A stretch of DNA of 64,000 bases from NCBI GenBank assembly GCA_963971225.1, contig CAXARI010000079.1:620001-684000 (forward strand), written 5' to 3'. Shown piece after piece: positions 40,107-55,500 of this stretch; positions within the stretch are counted from its first letter, which is position 1, and each line of letters opens with the position of its first letter. The translations under genes were made by a program, and so were the position numbers. This DNA is from Melieria omissa. Lineage: Eukaryota > Arthropoda > Insecta > Diptera > Ulidiidae. The notes below the pieces were generated by a model. That model saw only the letters and a program-made list of their open reading frames with translations. It was not told where the DNA came from and ran no database searches.

Positions 40107-42679
40107 TGAAAGCACATTGTGCATTTCGCTTGACCCTTAAAATTATAAGTGAAAAAAATATTATGTTCCCATTTGTCATTGCCGAAAGGCCAACCAATCG
40201 CCAACACAAAAAAGCATACACACAAAAACTACAACAACAAAAGCATCTAATTTTTTTTCATACATAGAATTTCTTGAGGCAACAAAACAAAAATCCGCGC
40301 AGCCCCCACACGTGTTGCTTCGTTGCTGTCACAACAACGACTGATTGAAAGAATGCACCTCTGATCTATATAACCAATCAAATGCTTGTGGAACCTAAGT
40401 ACGCACAATCACTTTAATCAAAATGGCGTCAAAATTAAGCCAGAGTGACCACCTTTCACCAATTTGGTAAATAAAAAAAATATCCCCCCGGCAGCATGAT
40501 CGAAATTATGGCTGTTAAATCTCGACCCGTTAACGGATTTTAATAATATTATGCCTTATTAGCTAGACTCGTATGCTTTCTATAATGGTATCAATCATCC
40601 TTCTATACCCCAAGGTTCGAAAGCAAATAGATTTGGAACGGTGACTTTGAAAAAATTGCTACTTGGGTGCAACCACTAAAATGCTTGTCAACACCAAATG
40701 CATAAGTGCATATTAATAATTGACCCCTTAAAATTTAGCCAGAGTCTTATGCTTTCTATATTGGTCCCTAACTTTTCATTATCCTTCAGGAATAATGAGC
40801 ATATCGATGCGCAAGGATAACATTGAAAAACTGGCTATTACAAAATACACACTCACCACTAAAGTGCTTATAGATTCCAAACGGTATGGGGTACGTTAAT
40901 AAAAAACCCCTTAAAATGTAGCTAGAGATTGCAGCTTTATCAAATTAAATCAATAATTTGATTACTATTCCGCAATCATGAACAGATCGATGCGCAAAAG
41001 TGACATTAAATGGCTGCCTACTGCAAAATCGATAAAATGCTTGTAAAATATAATGATTCTAGGTTTATAGAAAAAATAATAACCTTAAAACCTAGCTGGA
41101 GTTTTGAGCTTTCATAAATGGGGTCAATCTTCTCGCTATCTCAGATAATGCAGAAGAATTTTGTTGTGGAAAAGTGATATCGACCACATGATACATCTAT
41201 ATCAGGGGTGCCCAAAATCTTCTTATGGAAAAGCAAAAACCAATACATGTAAAGTTGCCCAAAAAAAATGCAAACAAATTATTTAATTAATTGAATTAGT
41301 TGAAAGCACATTGTGCATTTCGCTTGACCCTTAAAATTATAAGTGAAAAAAATATAATGTTCCCATTTGTCATTGCCGAAAGGCCAACCAATCGCCAAAA
41401 CAAAAACTACAACAACAAAAGCATCTAATTTTTTTTCATACATACAATTTCTTGAGGAAACAAAACAAAAATCCGCGCAGCCCCCACACGTGTTGCTTCG
41501 TTGCTGTCACAACAACGACTGATTGAAAGAATGCACCTCTGATCTATATAATCAATCAAATGCTTGTAGAACCTAAGTACGCACAATCACTTTAATCAAA
41601 ATGGCGTCAAAATTAAGCCAGAGTGACCACCTTTCACCAATTTGGTAAATAAAAAAAATATCCCCCCGGCAGCATGATCGAAATTATGGCTGTTAAATCT
41701 CGACCCGTTAAAGGATTTTAATAATATTATGCCTTATTATTTAGCTAGACTCGTATGCTTTCTATAATGGTATCAATCATCCTTCTATACCCCAAGGTTC
41801 GAAAGCAAATCGATTTGGAACGGTGACTTTGAAAAAATTGCTACTTGGGTGCAACCACTAAAATGCTTGTCAACACCAAATGCATAAGTGCATATTAATA
41901 ATTGACCCCTTAAAATTTAGCCAGAGTCTTATGCTTTCTATATTGGTCCCTAACTTTTCATTATCCTTCAGGAATAATGAGCATATCGATGCGCAAGGAT
42001 AACATTGAAAAACTGCCTATTACAAAATACACACTCACCACTAAAGTGCGTATAGATTTCAAACGGTATGGCTTACGTTAATAAAAAACCCCTTAAAATG
42101 TAGCTAGAGAATGCAGCTTTATTAAATTAAATCAATAATTTGATTACTATTCGGCAATCATGAACAGATCGATGCGCAATGGTGACATTAAATGGCTGCC
42201 TACTGCAAAATCGATAAAATGCTTGTAAAATATGATGATTCTAGGTTTATAGAAAAAATAATAACCTTAAAACCTAGCTGGAGTTTTGAGCTTTCATAAA
42301 TGGGGTCAATCTTCTCGCCATCTCAGATAATGCAGGAGAATTTCGTTGTGGAAAAGTGATATCGACCACATGATACATCTATATCAGGGGTGCCCAAAAT
42401 CTTCTTATGGAAAAGCAAAAACCAATACATGTAAAGTTGCCCAAAAAAAATGCAAACAAATTATTTAATTAATTGAATTAGTTGAAAGCACATTGTGCAT
42501 TTCGCTTGACCCTTAAAATTATAAGTGGAAAAAATATAATGTTCCCATTTGTCATTGCCGAAAGGCCAACCAATCGCCAAAACAAAAACTACAACAACAA
42601 AAGCATCTAATTTTTTTTTCATACATACAATTTCTTGAGGCAACAAAACAAAAATCAGCGCAGCCCCCACACGTGTTGC

Positions 42680-42725
42680 TTCGTTAAACCAGAGTTAACC
42701 AGAATTAAACCAGAGTGACAACCTT
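42680..42725 (+). other. Satellite junction D to E with filler
   Basis: Block D breaks off at GTTGCTTCGTT and continues AAACCAGAGTTAACCAGAAT, then TAAACCAGAGTGACAACC of block E. The AACCAGA word occurs three times within about 30 bp, suggesting a small local triplication at the join. Confidence 0.8.
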
Positions 42726-43504
42726 TCACCAATTTGGTAAATAAAAAAAATATCCCCCCGGCAGCATGATCGAAATTATGGCTGTTAAATCTCGACCCGT
42801 TAACGGATTTTAATAATATTATGCCTTATTATTTAGCTAGACTCGTATGCTTTCTATAATGGTATCAATCATCCTTCTATACCCCAAGGTTCGAAAGCAA
42901 ATCGATTTGGAACGGTGACTTTGAAAAAATTGCTACTTGGGTGCAACCACTAAAATGCTTGTCAACACCAAATGCATAAGTGCATATTAATAATTTACCC
43001 CTTAAAATTTAGCCAGAGTCTTATGCTTTCTATATTGGTCCCTAACTTTTCATTATCCTTCAGGAATAATGAGCATATCGATGCGCAAGGATAACATTGA
43101 AAAACTGCCTATTACAAAATACACACTCACCACTAAAGTGCTTATAGATTCCAAACGGTATGGGTTACGTTAATAAAAAAACCCCTTAAAATGTAGCTAG
43201 AGATTGCAGCTTTATCAAATTAAATCAATAATTTGATTACTATTAGGCAATCATGAACAGATCGATGCGCAAGAGTGACATTAAATGGCTGCCTACTGCA
43301 AAATCGATAAAATGCTTGTAAAATATGATGATTCTAGGTTTATAGAAAAAATAATAACCTTAAAACCTAGCTGGAGTTTTGAGTTTTCATAAATGGGGTC
43401 AATCTTCTCGCTATCTCAGATAATGCAGGAGAATTTCGTTGTGGAAAAGTGATATTGACCACATGATACATCTATATCAGGGGTGCCCAAAATCTTCTTA
43501 TGGA

Positions 43505-43530
43505 AAAGCAAAACCCAAAATAGACTCGTA
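43505..43530 (+). other. Satellite junction C to F
   Basis: Block C stops at AAAAGCAAAACCCAAAA and block F resumes at TAGACTCGTATGC. The rest of C, all of D and E, and the head of F are missing here. With the 42.7-kb junction it gives the 1760-bp anchor spacing 42480-44240. Confidence 0.8.
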
Positions 43531-46500
43531 TGCTTTCTATAATGGTATCAATCATCCTTCTATACCCCAAGGTTCGAAAGCAAATCGATTTGGAACGGTG
43601 ACTTTGAAAAAATTGCTACTTGGGTGCAACCACTAAAATGCTTGTCAACACCAAATGCATAAGTGCATATGAATAATTGACCCCTTAAAATTTAGCCAGA
43701 GTCTTATGCTTTCTATATTGGTCCCTAACTTTTCATTATCCTTCAGGAATAATGAGCATATCATAACATTGAAAAACTGCCTATTACAAAATACACACTC
43801 ACCACTAAAGTGCTTATAGATTCCAAACGGTATGGGTTACGTTAATAAAAAAACCCCTTAAAATGTAGCTAGAGATTGCAGCTTTATCAAATTAAATCAA
43901 TAATTTGATTACTATTAGGCAATCATGAACAGATCGGTGCGCAAGAGTGACATTAAATGGCTGCCTACTGCAAAATCGATAAAATGCTTGTAAAATATGA
44001 TGATTCTAGGTTTATAGAAAAAATAATAACCTTAAAACCTAGCTGGAGTTTTGAGTTTTCATAAATGGGGTCAATCTTCTCGCTATCTCAGATAATGCAG
44101 GAGAATTTCGTTGTGGAAAAGTGATATCGACCACATGATACATCTATATCAGGGGTGCCCAAAATCTTCTTATGGAAAAGCAAAATCCAATACATGTGCA
44201 AAAAAAAATGCAAACAAATTATTTAATTAATTGAATTAGTTGAAAGCACATTGTGCATTTCGCTTGACCCTTAAAATTATAAGTGAAAAAAATATAATGT
44301 TCCCATTTGTCATTGCCGAAAGGCCAACCAATCGCCAACACAAAAAAGCATACACACAAAAACTACAACAACAAAAGCATCTAATTTTTTTTCATACATA
44401 CAATTTCTTGAGGCAACAAAACAAAAATCCGCGCAGCCCCCACACGTGTTGCTTCGTTGCTGTCACAACAACGACTGATTGAAAGAATGCACCTCTGATC
44501 TATATAACCAATCAAATGCTTGTGGAACCTAAGTACGCACAATCACTTTAATCAACATGGCGTCAAAATTAAGCCAGAGTGACCACCTTTCACCAATTTG
44601 GTAAATAAAAAAAATATCCCACCGCCAGCATGATCGAAATTATGGCTGTTAAATCTCGACCCGTTAACGGATTTTAATAATATTATGCCTTATTATTTAG
44701 CTAGACTCGTATGCTTTCTATAATGGTATCAATCATCCTTCTATACCCCAAGGTTCGAAAGCAAATCGATTTGGAACGGTGACTTTGAAAAAATTGCTAC
44801 TTGGGTGGAACCACTAAAATGCTTGTCAACACCAAATGCATAAGTGCATATTAATAATTGACCCCTTAAAATTTAGCCAGAGTCTTATGCTTTCTATATT
44901 GGTCCCTACCTTTTCATTATCCGTCAGGAATAATGAGCATATCGATGCGCAAGGATAACATTGAAAAACTGCCTATTACAAAATACACACTCACCACTAA
45001 AGTGCTTATAGATTCCAAACGGTATGGGTTACGTTAATAAAAACCCCTTAAAATGTAGCTAGAGATTGCAGCTTTATCAAATTAAATCAATAATTTGATT
45101 ACTATTCCGCAATCATGAACAGATCGATGCGCAAAAGTGACATTAAATGGCTGCCTACTGCAAAATCGATAAAATGCTTGTAAAATATGATGATTCTAGG
45201 TTTATAGAAAAAATAATAACCTTAAAACCTAGCTGGAGTTTTGAGCTTTCATAAATGGGGTCAATCTTCTCGCTATCTCAAATAATGCAGGAGAATTTCG
45301 TTGTGGCAAAGTGATATCGACCACATGATACATCTATATCAGGGGTGCCCAAAATATTCTTATGGAAAAGCAAAAACCAATACATGTAAAGTTGCCCAAA
45401 AAATGCAAACAAATTATTTAATTAATTGAATTAGTTGAAAGCACATTGTGCATTTCGCTTGACCCTTAAAATTATAAGTGAAAAAAATATAATGTTCCCA
45501 TTTGTCATTGCCGAAAGGCCAACCAATCGCCAAAACAAAAACTACAACAACAAAAGCATCTAATTTTTTTTCATACATAAAATTTCTTGAGGCAACAAAA
45601 CAAAAATCCGCGCAGCCCCCACACGTGTTGCTTCGTTGCTGTCACAACAACGACTGATTGAAAGAATGCACCTCTGATCTATATAACCAATCAAATGCTT
45701 GTGGAACCTAAGTACGCACAATCACTTTAATCAAAATGGCGTCAAAATTAAGCCAGAGTGACCACCTTTCACCAATTTGGTAAATAAAAAAATATCCCAC
45801 CGCCAGCATGATCGAAATTATGGCTGTTCAATCTCGACCCGTTAACGGATTTTAATAATATTATGCCTTATTATTTAGCTAGACTCGTATGCTTTCTATA
45901 ATGGTATCAATCATCCTTCTATACCCCAAGGTTCGAAAGCAAATCGATTTGGAACGGTGACTTTGAAAAAATTGCTACTTGGGTGCAACCACTAAAATGC
46001 TTGTCAACACCAAATGCATAAGTGCATATTAATAATTGACCCCTTAAAATTTAGCCAGAGTCTTATGCTTTCTATATTGGTCCCTACCTTTTCATTATCC
46101 TTCAGGAATAATGAGCATATCGATGCGCAAGGATAACATTGAAAAACTGCCTATTACAAAATACACACTCACCACTAAAGTGCTTATAGATTCCAAACGG
46201 TATGGGTTACGTTAATAAAAAACCCCTTAAAATGTAGCTAGAGATTGCAGCTTTATCAAATAAAATCAATAATTTGATTACTATTCCGCAATCATGAACA
46301 GATCGATGCGCAAAAGTGACATTAAATGGCTGCCTACTGCAAAATCGATAAAATGCTTGTAAAATATGATGATTCTAGGTTTATAGAAAAAATAATAACC
46401 TTAAAACCTAGCTGAGGTTTTGAGCTTTCATAAATGGGGTCAATCTTCTCGCTATCTCAAATAATGCAGGCGAATTTCGTTGTGGAAAAGTGATATCGAC

Positions 46501-49500
46501 CACATGATACATCTATATCAGGGGTGCCCAAAATCTTCTTATGGAAAAGCAAAAACCAATACATGTAAAGTTGCCCAAAAAAAATGCAAACAAATTATTT
46601 AATTAATTGAATTAGTTGAAAGCACATTGTGCATTTCGCTTGACCCTTAAAATTATAAGTGAAAAAAATATAATGTTCCCATTTGTCATTGCCGAAAGCC
46701 CAACCAATCGCCAAAACAAAAACTACAACAACAAAAGCATCTAATTTTTTGTCATACATACAATTTCTTGAGGCAACAAAACAAAAATCCGCGCAGCCCC
46801 CACACGTGTTGCTTCGTTGCTGTCACAACAACGACTGATTGAAAGAATGCACCTCTGATCTATATAACCAATCAAATGCTTGTGGAACCTAAGTACGCAC
46901 AATCACTTTAATCAAAATGGCGTCAAAATTAAGCCAGAGTGACCACCTTTCACCAATTTGGTAAATAAAAAAAATATCCCCCCGGCAGCATGATCGAAAT
47001 TGTGGCTGTTAAATCTCGACCCGTTAACGGATTTTAATAATATTATGCCTTATTATTTAGCTAGACTCGTATGCTTTCTATAATGGTATCAATCATCCTT
47101 CTATACCCCAAGGTTCGAAAGCAAATCGATTTGGAACGGTGACTTTGAAAAAATTGCTACTTGGGTGCAACCACTAAAATGCTTGTCAACACCAAATGCA
47201 TAAGTGCATATTAATAAATTTAGCCAGAGTCTTATGCTTTCTATATTGGTCCCTACCTTTTCATTATCCGTCAGGAATAATGAGCATATCGATGCGCAAG
47301 GATAACATTGAAAAACTGCCTATTACAAAATACACACTCACCACTAAAGTGCTTATAGATTCCAAACGGTATGGGTTACGTTAATAAAAAACCCCTTAAA
47401 ATGTAGCTAGAGATTGCAGCTTTATCAAATTAAATCAATAATTTGATTACTATTCCGCAATCATGAACAGATCGATGCGCAAAGGTGACATTAAATGGCT
47501 GCCTACTGCAAAATCGATAAAATGCTTGTAAAATATGATGAGTCTAGGTTTATAGAAAAAATAATAACCTTAAAACCTAGCTGGAGTTTTGAGCTTTCAT
47601 AAATGGGGTCAATCTTCTCGCTATCTCAAATAATGAAGGAGAATTTCGTTGTGGCAAAGTGATATCGACCACATGATACATCTATATCAGGGGTGCCCAA
47701 AATATTCTTATGGAAAAGCAAAAACCAATACATGTAAAGTTGCCCAAAAAATGCAAACAAATTATTTAATTAATTGAATTAGTTGAAAGCACATTGTGCA
47801 TTTCGCTTGACCCTTAAAATTATAAGTGAAAAAAATATTATGTTCCCATTTGTCATTGCCGAGAGGCCAACCAATCGCCAACACAAAAAAGCATACACAC
47901 AAAAACTACAACAACAAAAGCATCTAATTTTTTTTCATACATACAATTTCTTGAGGCAACAAAACAAAAATCCGCGCAGCCCCCACACGTGTTGCTTCGT
48001 TGCTGTCACAACAACGACTGATTGAAAGAATGCTCCTCTGATCTATATAACCAATCAAATGCTTGTGGAACCTAAGCACGCACAATCACTTTAATCAAAC
48101 TGGCGTCAAAATTAAGCCAGAGTGACCACCTTTCACCAATTTGGTAAATAAAAAAATATCCCACCGCCAGCATGATCGAAATTATGGCTGTTCAATCTCG
48201 ACCCGTTAACGGATTTTAATAATATTATGCCTTATTATTTAGCTAGACTCGTATGCTTTCTATAATGGTATCAATCATCCTTCTATACCCCAAGGTTCGA
48301 AAGCAAATCGATTTGGAACGGTGACTTTGAAAAAATTGCTACTTGGGTGCAACCACTAAAATGCTTGTCAACACCAAATGCATAAGTGCATATTAATAAT
48401 TGACCCCTTAAAATTTAGCCAGAGTCTTATGCTTTCTATATTGGTCCCTACCTTTTCATTATCCTTCAGGAATAATGAGCATATCGATGCGCAAGGATAA
48501 CATTGAAAAACTGCCTATTACAAAATACACACTCACCACTAAAGTGCTTATAGATTCCAAACGGTATGGGTTACGTTAATAAAACACCCCTTAAAATGTA
48601 GCTAGAGATTGCAGCTTTATCAAATTAAATCAATAATTTGATTACTATTAGGCAATCATGAACAGATCGATGCGCAAAAGTGACATTAAATGGCTGCCTA
48701 CTGCAAAATCGATAAAATGCTTGTAAAATATGATGATTCTAGGTTTATAGAAAAAATAATAACCTTAAAACCTAGCTGGAGTTTTGAGCTTTCATAAATG
48801 GGGTCAATCTTCTCGCTATCTCAGATAATGCAGGAGAATTTCGTTGTGGAAAAGTGATATCGACCACATGATACATCTATATCAGGGGTGCCCAAAATCT
48901 TCTTATGGAAAAGCAAAAACCAATACATGTAAAGTTGCCCAAAAAAATGCAAACAAATTATTTAATTAATTGAATTAGTTGAAAGCACATTGTGCATTTC
49001 GCTTGACCCTTAAAATTATAAGTGAAAAAAATATTATGTTCCCATTTGTCATTGCCGAAAGGCCAACCAATCGCCAACAAAAAAAAGCATACACACAAAA
49101 ACTACAACAACAAAAGCATCTAATTTTTTTTCATACATACAATTTCTTGAGGCAACAAAACAAAAATCCGCACAGCCCCCACACGTGTTGCTTCGTTGCT
49201 GTCACAACAACGACTGATTGAAAGAATGCACCTCTGATCTATATAACCAATCAAATGCTTGTGGAACCTAAGTACGCACAATCACTTTAATCAAAATGGC
49301 GTCAAAATTAAGCCAGAGTGACCACCTTTCACCAATTTGGTAAATAAAAAAATATCCCACCGCCAGCATGATCGAAATTATGGCTGTTCAATCTCGACCC
49401 GTTAACGGATTTTAATAATATTATGCCTTATTATTTAGCTAGACTCGTATGCTTTCTATAATGGTATCAATCATCCTTCTATACCCCAAGGTTCGAAAGC

Positions 49501-52500
49501 AAATCGATTTGGAACGGTGACTTTGAAAAAATTGCTACTTGGGTGCAACCACTAAAATGCTTGTCAACACCAAATGCATAAGTGCATATTAATAATTGAC
49601 CCCTTAAAATTTAGCCAGAGTCTTATGCTTTCTATATTGGTCCCTACCTTTTCATTATCCTTCAGGAATAATGAGCATATCGATGCGCAAGGATAACATT
49701 GAAAAACTGCCTATTACAAAATACACACTCACCACTAAAGTGCTTATAGATTCCAAACGGTATGGGTTACGTTAATAAAAAACCCCTTAAAATGTAGCTA
49801 GAGATTGCAGCTTTATCAAATTAAATCAATAATTTGATTACTATTCCGCAATCATGAACAGATCGATGCGCAAAGGTGACATTAAATGGCTGCCTACTGC
49901 AAAATCGATAAAATGCTTGTAAAATATGATGATTCTAGGTTTATAGAAAAAATAATAACCTTAAAACCTAGCTGAGGTTTTGAGCTTTCATAAATGGGGT
50001 CAATCTTCTCGCTATCTCAAATAATGCAGGAGAATTTCGTTGTGGAAAAGTGATATCGACCACATGATACATCTATATCAGGGGTGCCCAAAATCTTCTT
50101 ATGGAAAAGCAAAAACCAATACATGTAAAGTTGCCCAAAAAAAATGCAAACAAATTATTTAATTAATTGAATTAGTTGAAAGCACATTGTGCATTTCGCT
50201 TGACCCTTAAAATTATAAGTGAAAAAAATATAATGTTCCCATTTGTCATTGCCGAAAGCCCAACCAATCGCCAAAACAAAAACTACAACAACAAAAGCAT
50301 CTAATTTTTTGTCATACATAAAATTTCTTGAGGCAACAAAACAAAAATCCGCGCAGCCCCCACACGTGTTGCTTCGTTGCTGTCACAACAACGACTGATT
50401 GAAAGAATGCACCTCTGATCTATATAACCAATCAAATGCTTGTGGAACCTAAGTACGCACAATCACTTTAATCAAAATGGCGTCAAAATTAAGCCAGAGT
50501 GACCACCTTTCACCAATTTGGTAAATAAAAAAAATATCCCCCCGGCAGCATGATCGAAATTATGGCTGTTAAATCTCGACCCGTTAACGGATTTTAATAA
50601 TATTATGCCTTATTATTTAGCTAGACTCGTATGCTTTCTATAATGGTATCAATCATCCTTCTATACCCCAAGGTTCGAAAGCAAATCGATTTGGAACGGT
50701 GACTTTGAAAAAATTGCTACTTGGGTGCAACCACTAAAATGCTTGTCAACACCAAATGCATAAGTGCATATTAATAAATTTAGCCAGAGTCTTATGCTTT
50801 CTATATTGGTCCCTACCTTTTCATTATCCGTCAGGAATAATGAGCATATCGATGCGCAAGGATAACATTGAAAAACTGCCTATTACAAAATACACACTCA
50901 CCACTAAAGTGCTTATAGATTCCAAACGGTATGGGTTACGTTAATAAAAAACCCCTTAAAATGTAGCTAGAGATTGCAGCTTTATCAAATTAAATCAATA
51001 ATTTGATTACTATTCCGCAATCATGAACAGATCGATGCGCAAGAGTGACATTAAATGGCTGCCTACTGCAAAATCGATAAAATGCTTGTAAAATATGATG
51101 AGTCTAGGTTTATAGAAAAAATAATAACCTTAAAACCTAGCTGGAGTTTTGAGCTTTCATAAATGGGGTCAATCTTCTCGCTATCTCAAATAATGCAGGA
51201 GAATTTCGTTGTGGAAAAGTGATATCGACCACATGATACATCTATATTAGGGGTGCCCAAAATATTCTTATGGAAAAGCAAGAACCAATACATGTAAAGT
51301 TGCCCAAAAATATGCAAACAAATTATTTAATTAATTGAATTAGTTGAAAGCACATTGTGCATTTCGCTTGACCCTTAAAATTATAAGTGAAAAAAATATA
51401 ATGTTCCCATTTGTCATTGCCGAAAGGCCAACCAATCGCCAAAACAAAAACTACAACAACAAAAGCATCTAATTTTTTGTCATACATAAAATTTCTTGAG
51501 GCAACAAAACAAAAATCCGCGCAGCCCCCACACGTGTTGCTTCGTTGCTGTCACAACAACGACTGATTGAAAGAATGCACCTCTGATCTATATAACCAAT
51601 CAAATGCTTGTGGAACCTAAGTACGCACAATCACTTTAATCAAAATGGCGTCAAAATTAAGCCAGAGTGACAAACTTTCACCAATTTGGTAAATAAAAAA
51701 ATATCCCACCGCCAGCATGATCGAAATTATGGCTGTTCAATCTCGACCCGTTAACGGATTTTAATAATATTATGCCTTATTATTTAGCTAGACTCGTATG
51801 CTTTCTATAATGGTATCAATCATCCTTCTATACCCCAAGGTTCGAAAGCAAATCGATTTGGAACGGTGACTTTGAAAAAATTGCTACTTGGGTGCAACCA
51901 CTAAAATGCTTGTCAACACCAAATGCATAAGTGCATATTAATAAATTTAGCCAGAGTCTTATGCTTTCTATATTGGTCCCTACCTTTTCATTATCCGTCA
52001 GGAATAATGAGCATATCGATGCGCAAGGATAACATTGAAAAACTGCCTATTACAAAATACACACTCACCACTAAAGTGCTTATAGATTCCAAACGGTACA
52101 GGTTACGTTAATAAAAAACCCCTTAAAATGTAGCTAGAGATTGCAGCTTTATCAAATTAAATCAATAATTTGATTACTATTCCGCAATCATGAACAGATC
52201 GATGCGCAAGAGTGACATTAAATGGCTGCCTACTGCAAAATCGATAAAATGCTTGTAAAATATGATGAGTCTAGGTTTATAGAAAAAATAATAACCTTAA
52301 AACCTAGCTGGAGTTTTGAGCTTTCATAAATGGGGTCAATCTTCTCGCTATCTCAAATAATGCAGGAGAATTTCGTTGTGGCAAAGTGATATCGACCACA
52401 TGATACATCTATATCAGGGGTGCCCAAAATATTCTTATGGAAAAGCAAAAACCAATACATGTAAAGTTGCCCAAAAAATGCAAACAAATTATTTAATTAA

Positions 52501-55500
52501 TTGAATTAGTTGAAAGCACATTGTGCATTTCGCTTGACCCTTAAAATTATAAGTGAAAAAAATATTATGTTCCCATTTGTCATTGCCGAAAGGCCAACCA
52601 ATCGCCAACACAAAAAAGCATACACACAAAAACTACAACAACAAAAGCATCTAATTTTTTTTCATACATACAATTTCTTGAGGCAACAAAACAAAAATCC
52701 GCGCAGCCCCCACACGTGTTGCTTCGTTGCTGTCACAACAACGACTGATTGAAAGAATGCACCTCTGATCTATATAACCAATCAAATGCTTGTGGAACCT
52801 AAGTACGCACAATCACTTTAATCAAAATGGCGTCAAAATTAAGCCAGAGTGACCACCTTTCACAAATTTGGTAAATAAAAAAAATATCCCACCGCCAGCA
52901 TGATCGAAATTATGGCTGTTAAATCTCGACCCGTTAACGGATTTTAATAATATTATGCCTTATTATTTAGCTAGACTCGTATGCTTTCTATAATGGTATC
53001 AATCATCCTTCTATACCCCAAGGTTCGAAAGCAAATCGATTTGGAACGGTGACTTTGAAAAAATTGCTACTTGGGTGCAACCACTAAAATGCTTGTCAAC
53101 ACCAAATGCATAAGTGCATATTAACAATTGACCTCTTAAAATTTAGCCAGAGTCTTATGCTTTCTATATTGGTCCCTAACTTTTCATTATCCTTCAGGAA
53201 TAATGAGCATATCGATGCGCAAGGATAACATTGAAAAACTGCCTATTACAAAATACACACTCACCACTAAAGTGCTTATAGATTCCAAACGGTATGGGTT
53301 ACGTTAATAAAAAACCCCTTAAAATGTAGCTAGAGATTGCAGCTTTATCAAATTAAATCAATAATTTGATTACTATTCCGCAATCATGAACAGATCGATG
53401 CGCAAGAGTGACATTAAATGGCTGCCTACTGCAAAATCGATAAAATGCTTGTAAAATATGATGATTCTAGGTTTATAGAAAAAATAATAACCTTAAAACC
53501 TAGCTGGAGTTTTGAGCTTTCATAAATGGGGTCAATCTTCTCGCTATCTCAAATAATGAAGGAGAATTTCGTTGTGGCAAAGTGATATCGACCACATGAT
53601 ACATCTATATCAGGGGTGCCCAAAATATTCTTATGGAAAAGCAAAAACCAATACATGTAAAGTTGCCCAAAAAATGCAAACAAATTATTTAATTAATTGA
53701 ATTAGTTGAAAGCACATTGTGCATTTCGCTTGACCCTTAAAATTATAAGTGAAAAACATATTATGTTCCCATTTGTCATTGCCGAAAGGCCAACCAATCG
53801 CCAACACAAAAAAGCATACACACAAAAACTACAACAACAAAAGCATCTAATTTTTTTTCATACATACAATTTCTTGAGGCAACAAAACAAAAATCCGCGC
53901 AGCCCCCACACGTGTTGCTTCGTTGCTGTCACAACAACGACTGATTGAAAGAATGCTCCTCTGATCTATATAACCAATCAAATGCTTGTGGAACCTAAGC
54001 ACGCACAATCACTTTAATCAAACTGGCGTCAAAATTAAGCCAGAGTGACCACCTTTCACCAATTTGGTAAATAAAAAAATATCCCACCGCCAGCATGATC
54101 GAAATTATGGCTGTTCAATCTCGACCCGTTAACGGATTTTAATAATATTATGCCTTATTATTTAGCTAGACTCGTATGCTTTCTATAATGGTATCAATCA
54201 TCCTTCTATACCCCAAGGTTCGAAAGCAAATCGATTTGGAACGGTGACTTTAAAAAAATTGCTACTTGGGTGCAACCACTAAAATGCTTGTCAACACCAA
54301 ATGCATAAGTGCATATTAATAATTGACCCCTTAAAATTTAGCCAGAGTCTTATGCTTTCTATATTGGTCCCTAACTTTTCATTATCCTTCAGGAATAATG
54401 AGCATATCGATGCGCAAGGATAACATTGAAAAACTGCCTATTACAAAATACACACTCACCACTAAAGTGCTTATAGATTCCAAACGGTATGGGTTACGTT
54501 AATAAAAAACCCCTTAAAATGTAGCTAGAGATTGCAGCTTTATCAAATTAAATCAATAATTTGATTACTATTAGGCAATCATGAACAGATCGATGCGCAA
54601 AAGTGACATTAAATGGCTGCCTACTGCAAAATCGATAAAATGCTTGTAAAATATGATGATTCTAGGTTTATAGAAAAAATAATAACCTTAAAACCTAGCT
54701 GGAGTTTTGAGCTTTCATAAATGGGGTCAATCTTCTCGCTATCTCAAATAATGAAGGAGAATTTCGTTGTGGCAAAGTGATATCGACCACATGATACATC
54801 TATATCAGGGGTGCCCAAAATCTTCTTATGGAAAACCAAAAACCAATACATGTAAAGTTGCCCAAAAAAATGCAAACAAATTATTTAATTAATTGAATTA
54901 GTTGAAAGCACATTGTGCATTTCGCTTGACCCTTAAAATTATAAGTGAAAAAAATATAATGTTCCCATTTGTCATTGCCGAAAGGCCAACCAATCGCCAA
55001 CACAAAAAAGCATACACACAAAAACTACAACAACAAAAGCATCTAATTTTTTTTCATACATACAATTTCTTGAGGCAACAAAACAAAAATCCGCGCAGCC
55101 CCCACACGTGTTGCTTCGTTGCTGTCACAACAACGACTGATTGAAAGAATGCACCTCTGATCTACATAACCAATCAAATGCTTGTGGAACCTAAGTACGC
55201 ACAATCACTTTAATCAAAATGGCGTCAAAATTAAGCCAGAGTGACCACCTTTCACCAATTTGGTAAATAAAAAAAATATCCCCCCGCCAGCATGATCGAA
55301 ATTATGGCTGTTCAATCTCGACCCGTTAACGGATTTTAATAATATTATGCCTTATTATTTAGCTAGACTCGTATGCTTTCTATAATGGTATCAATCATCC
55401 TTCTATACCCCAAGGTTCGAAAGCAAATCGATTTGGAACGGTGACTTTGAAAAAATTGCTACTTGGGTGCAACCACTAAAATGCTTGTCAACACCAAATG

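Noticed and set aside
47196..47384. 62-codon frames at 47196, 50756 and 51923
   Set aside because: Created by a 14-bp deletion at the F/A border in three related monomers; no coding signature.
47783..48025. A recurrent 80-codon frame (start TTG at the satellite anchor) in many monomers
   Set aside because: It lies wholly inside blocks C-D of the satellite, starts at TTG, and is destroyed by common indels in other monomers without sign of frame preservation. The sameness follows from repeat homogenisation.
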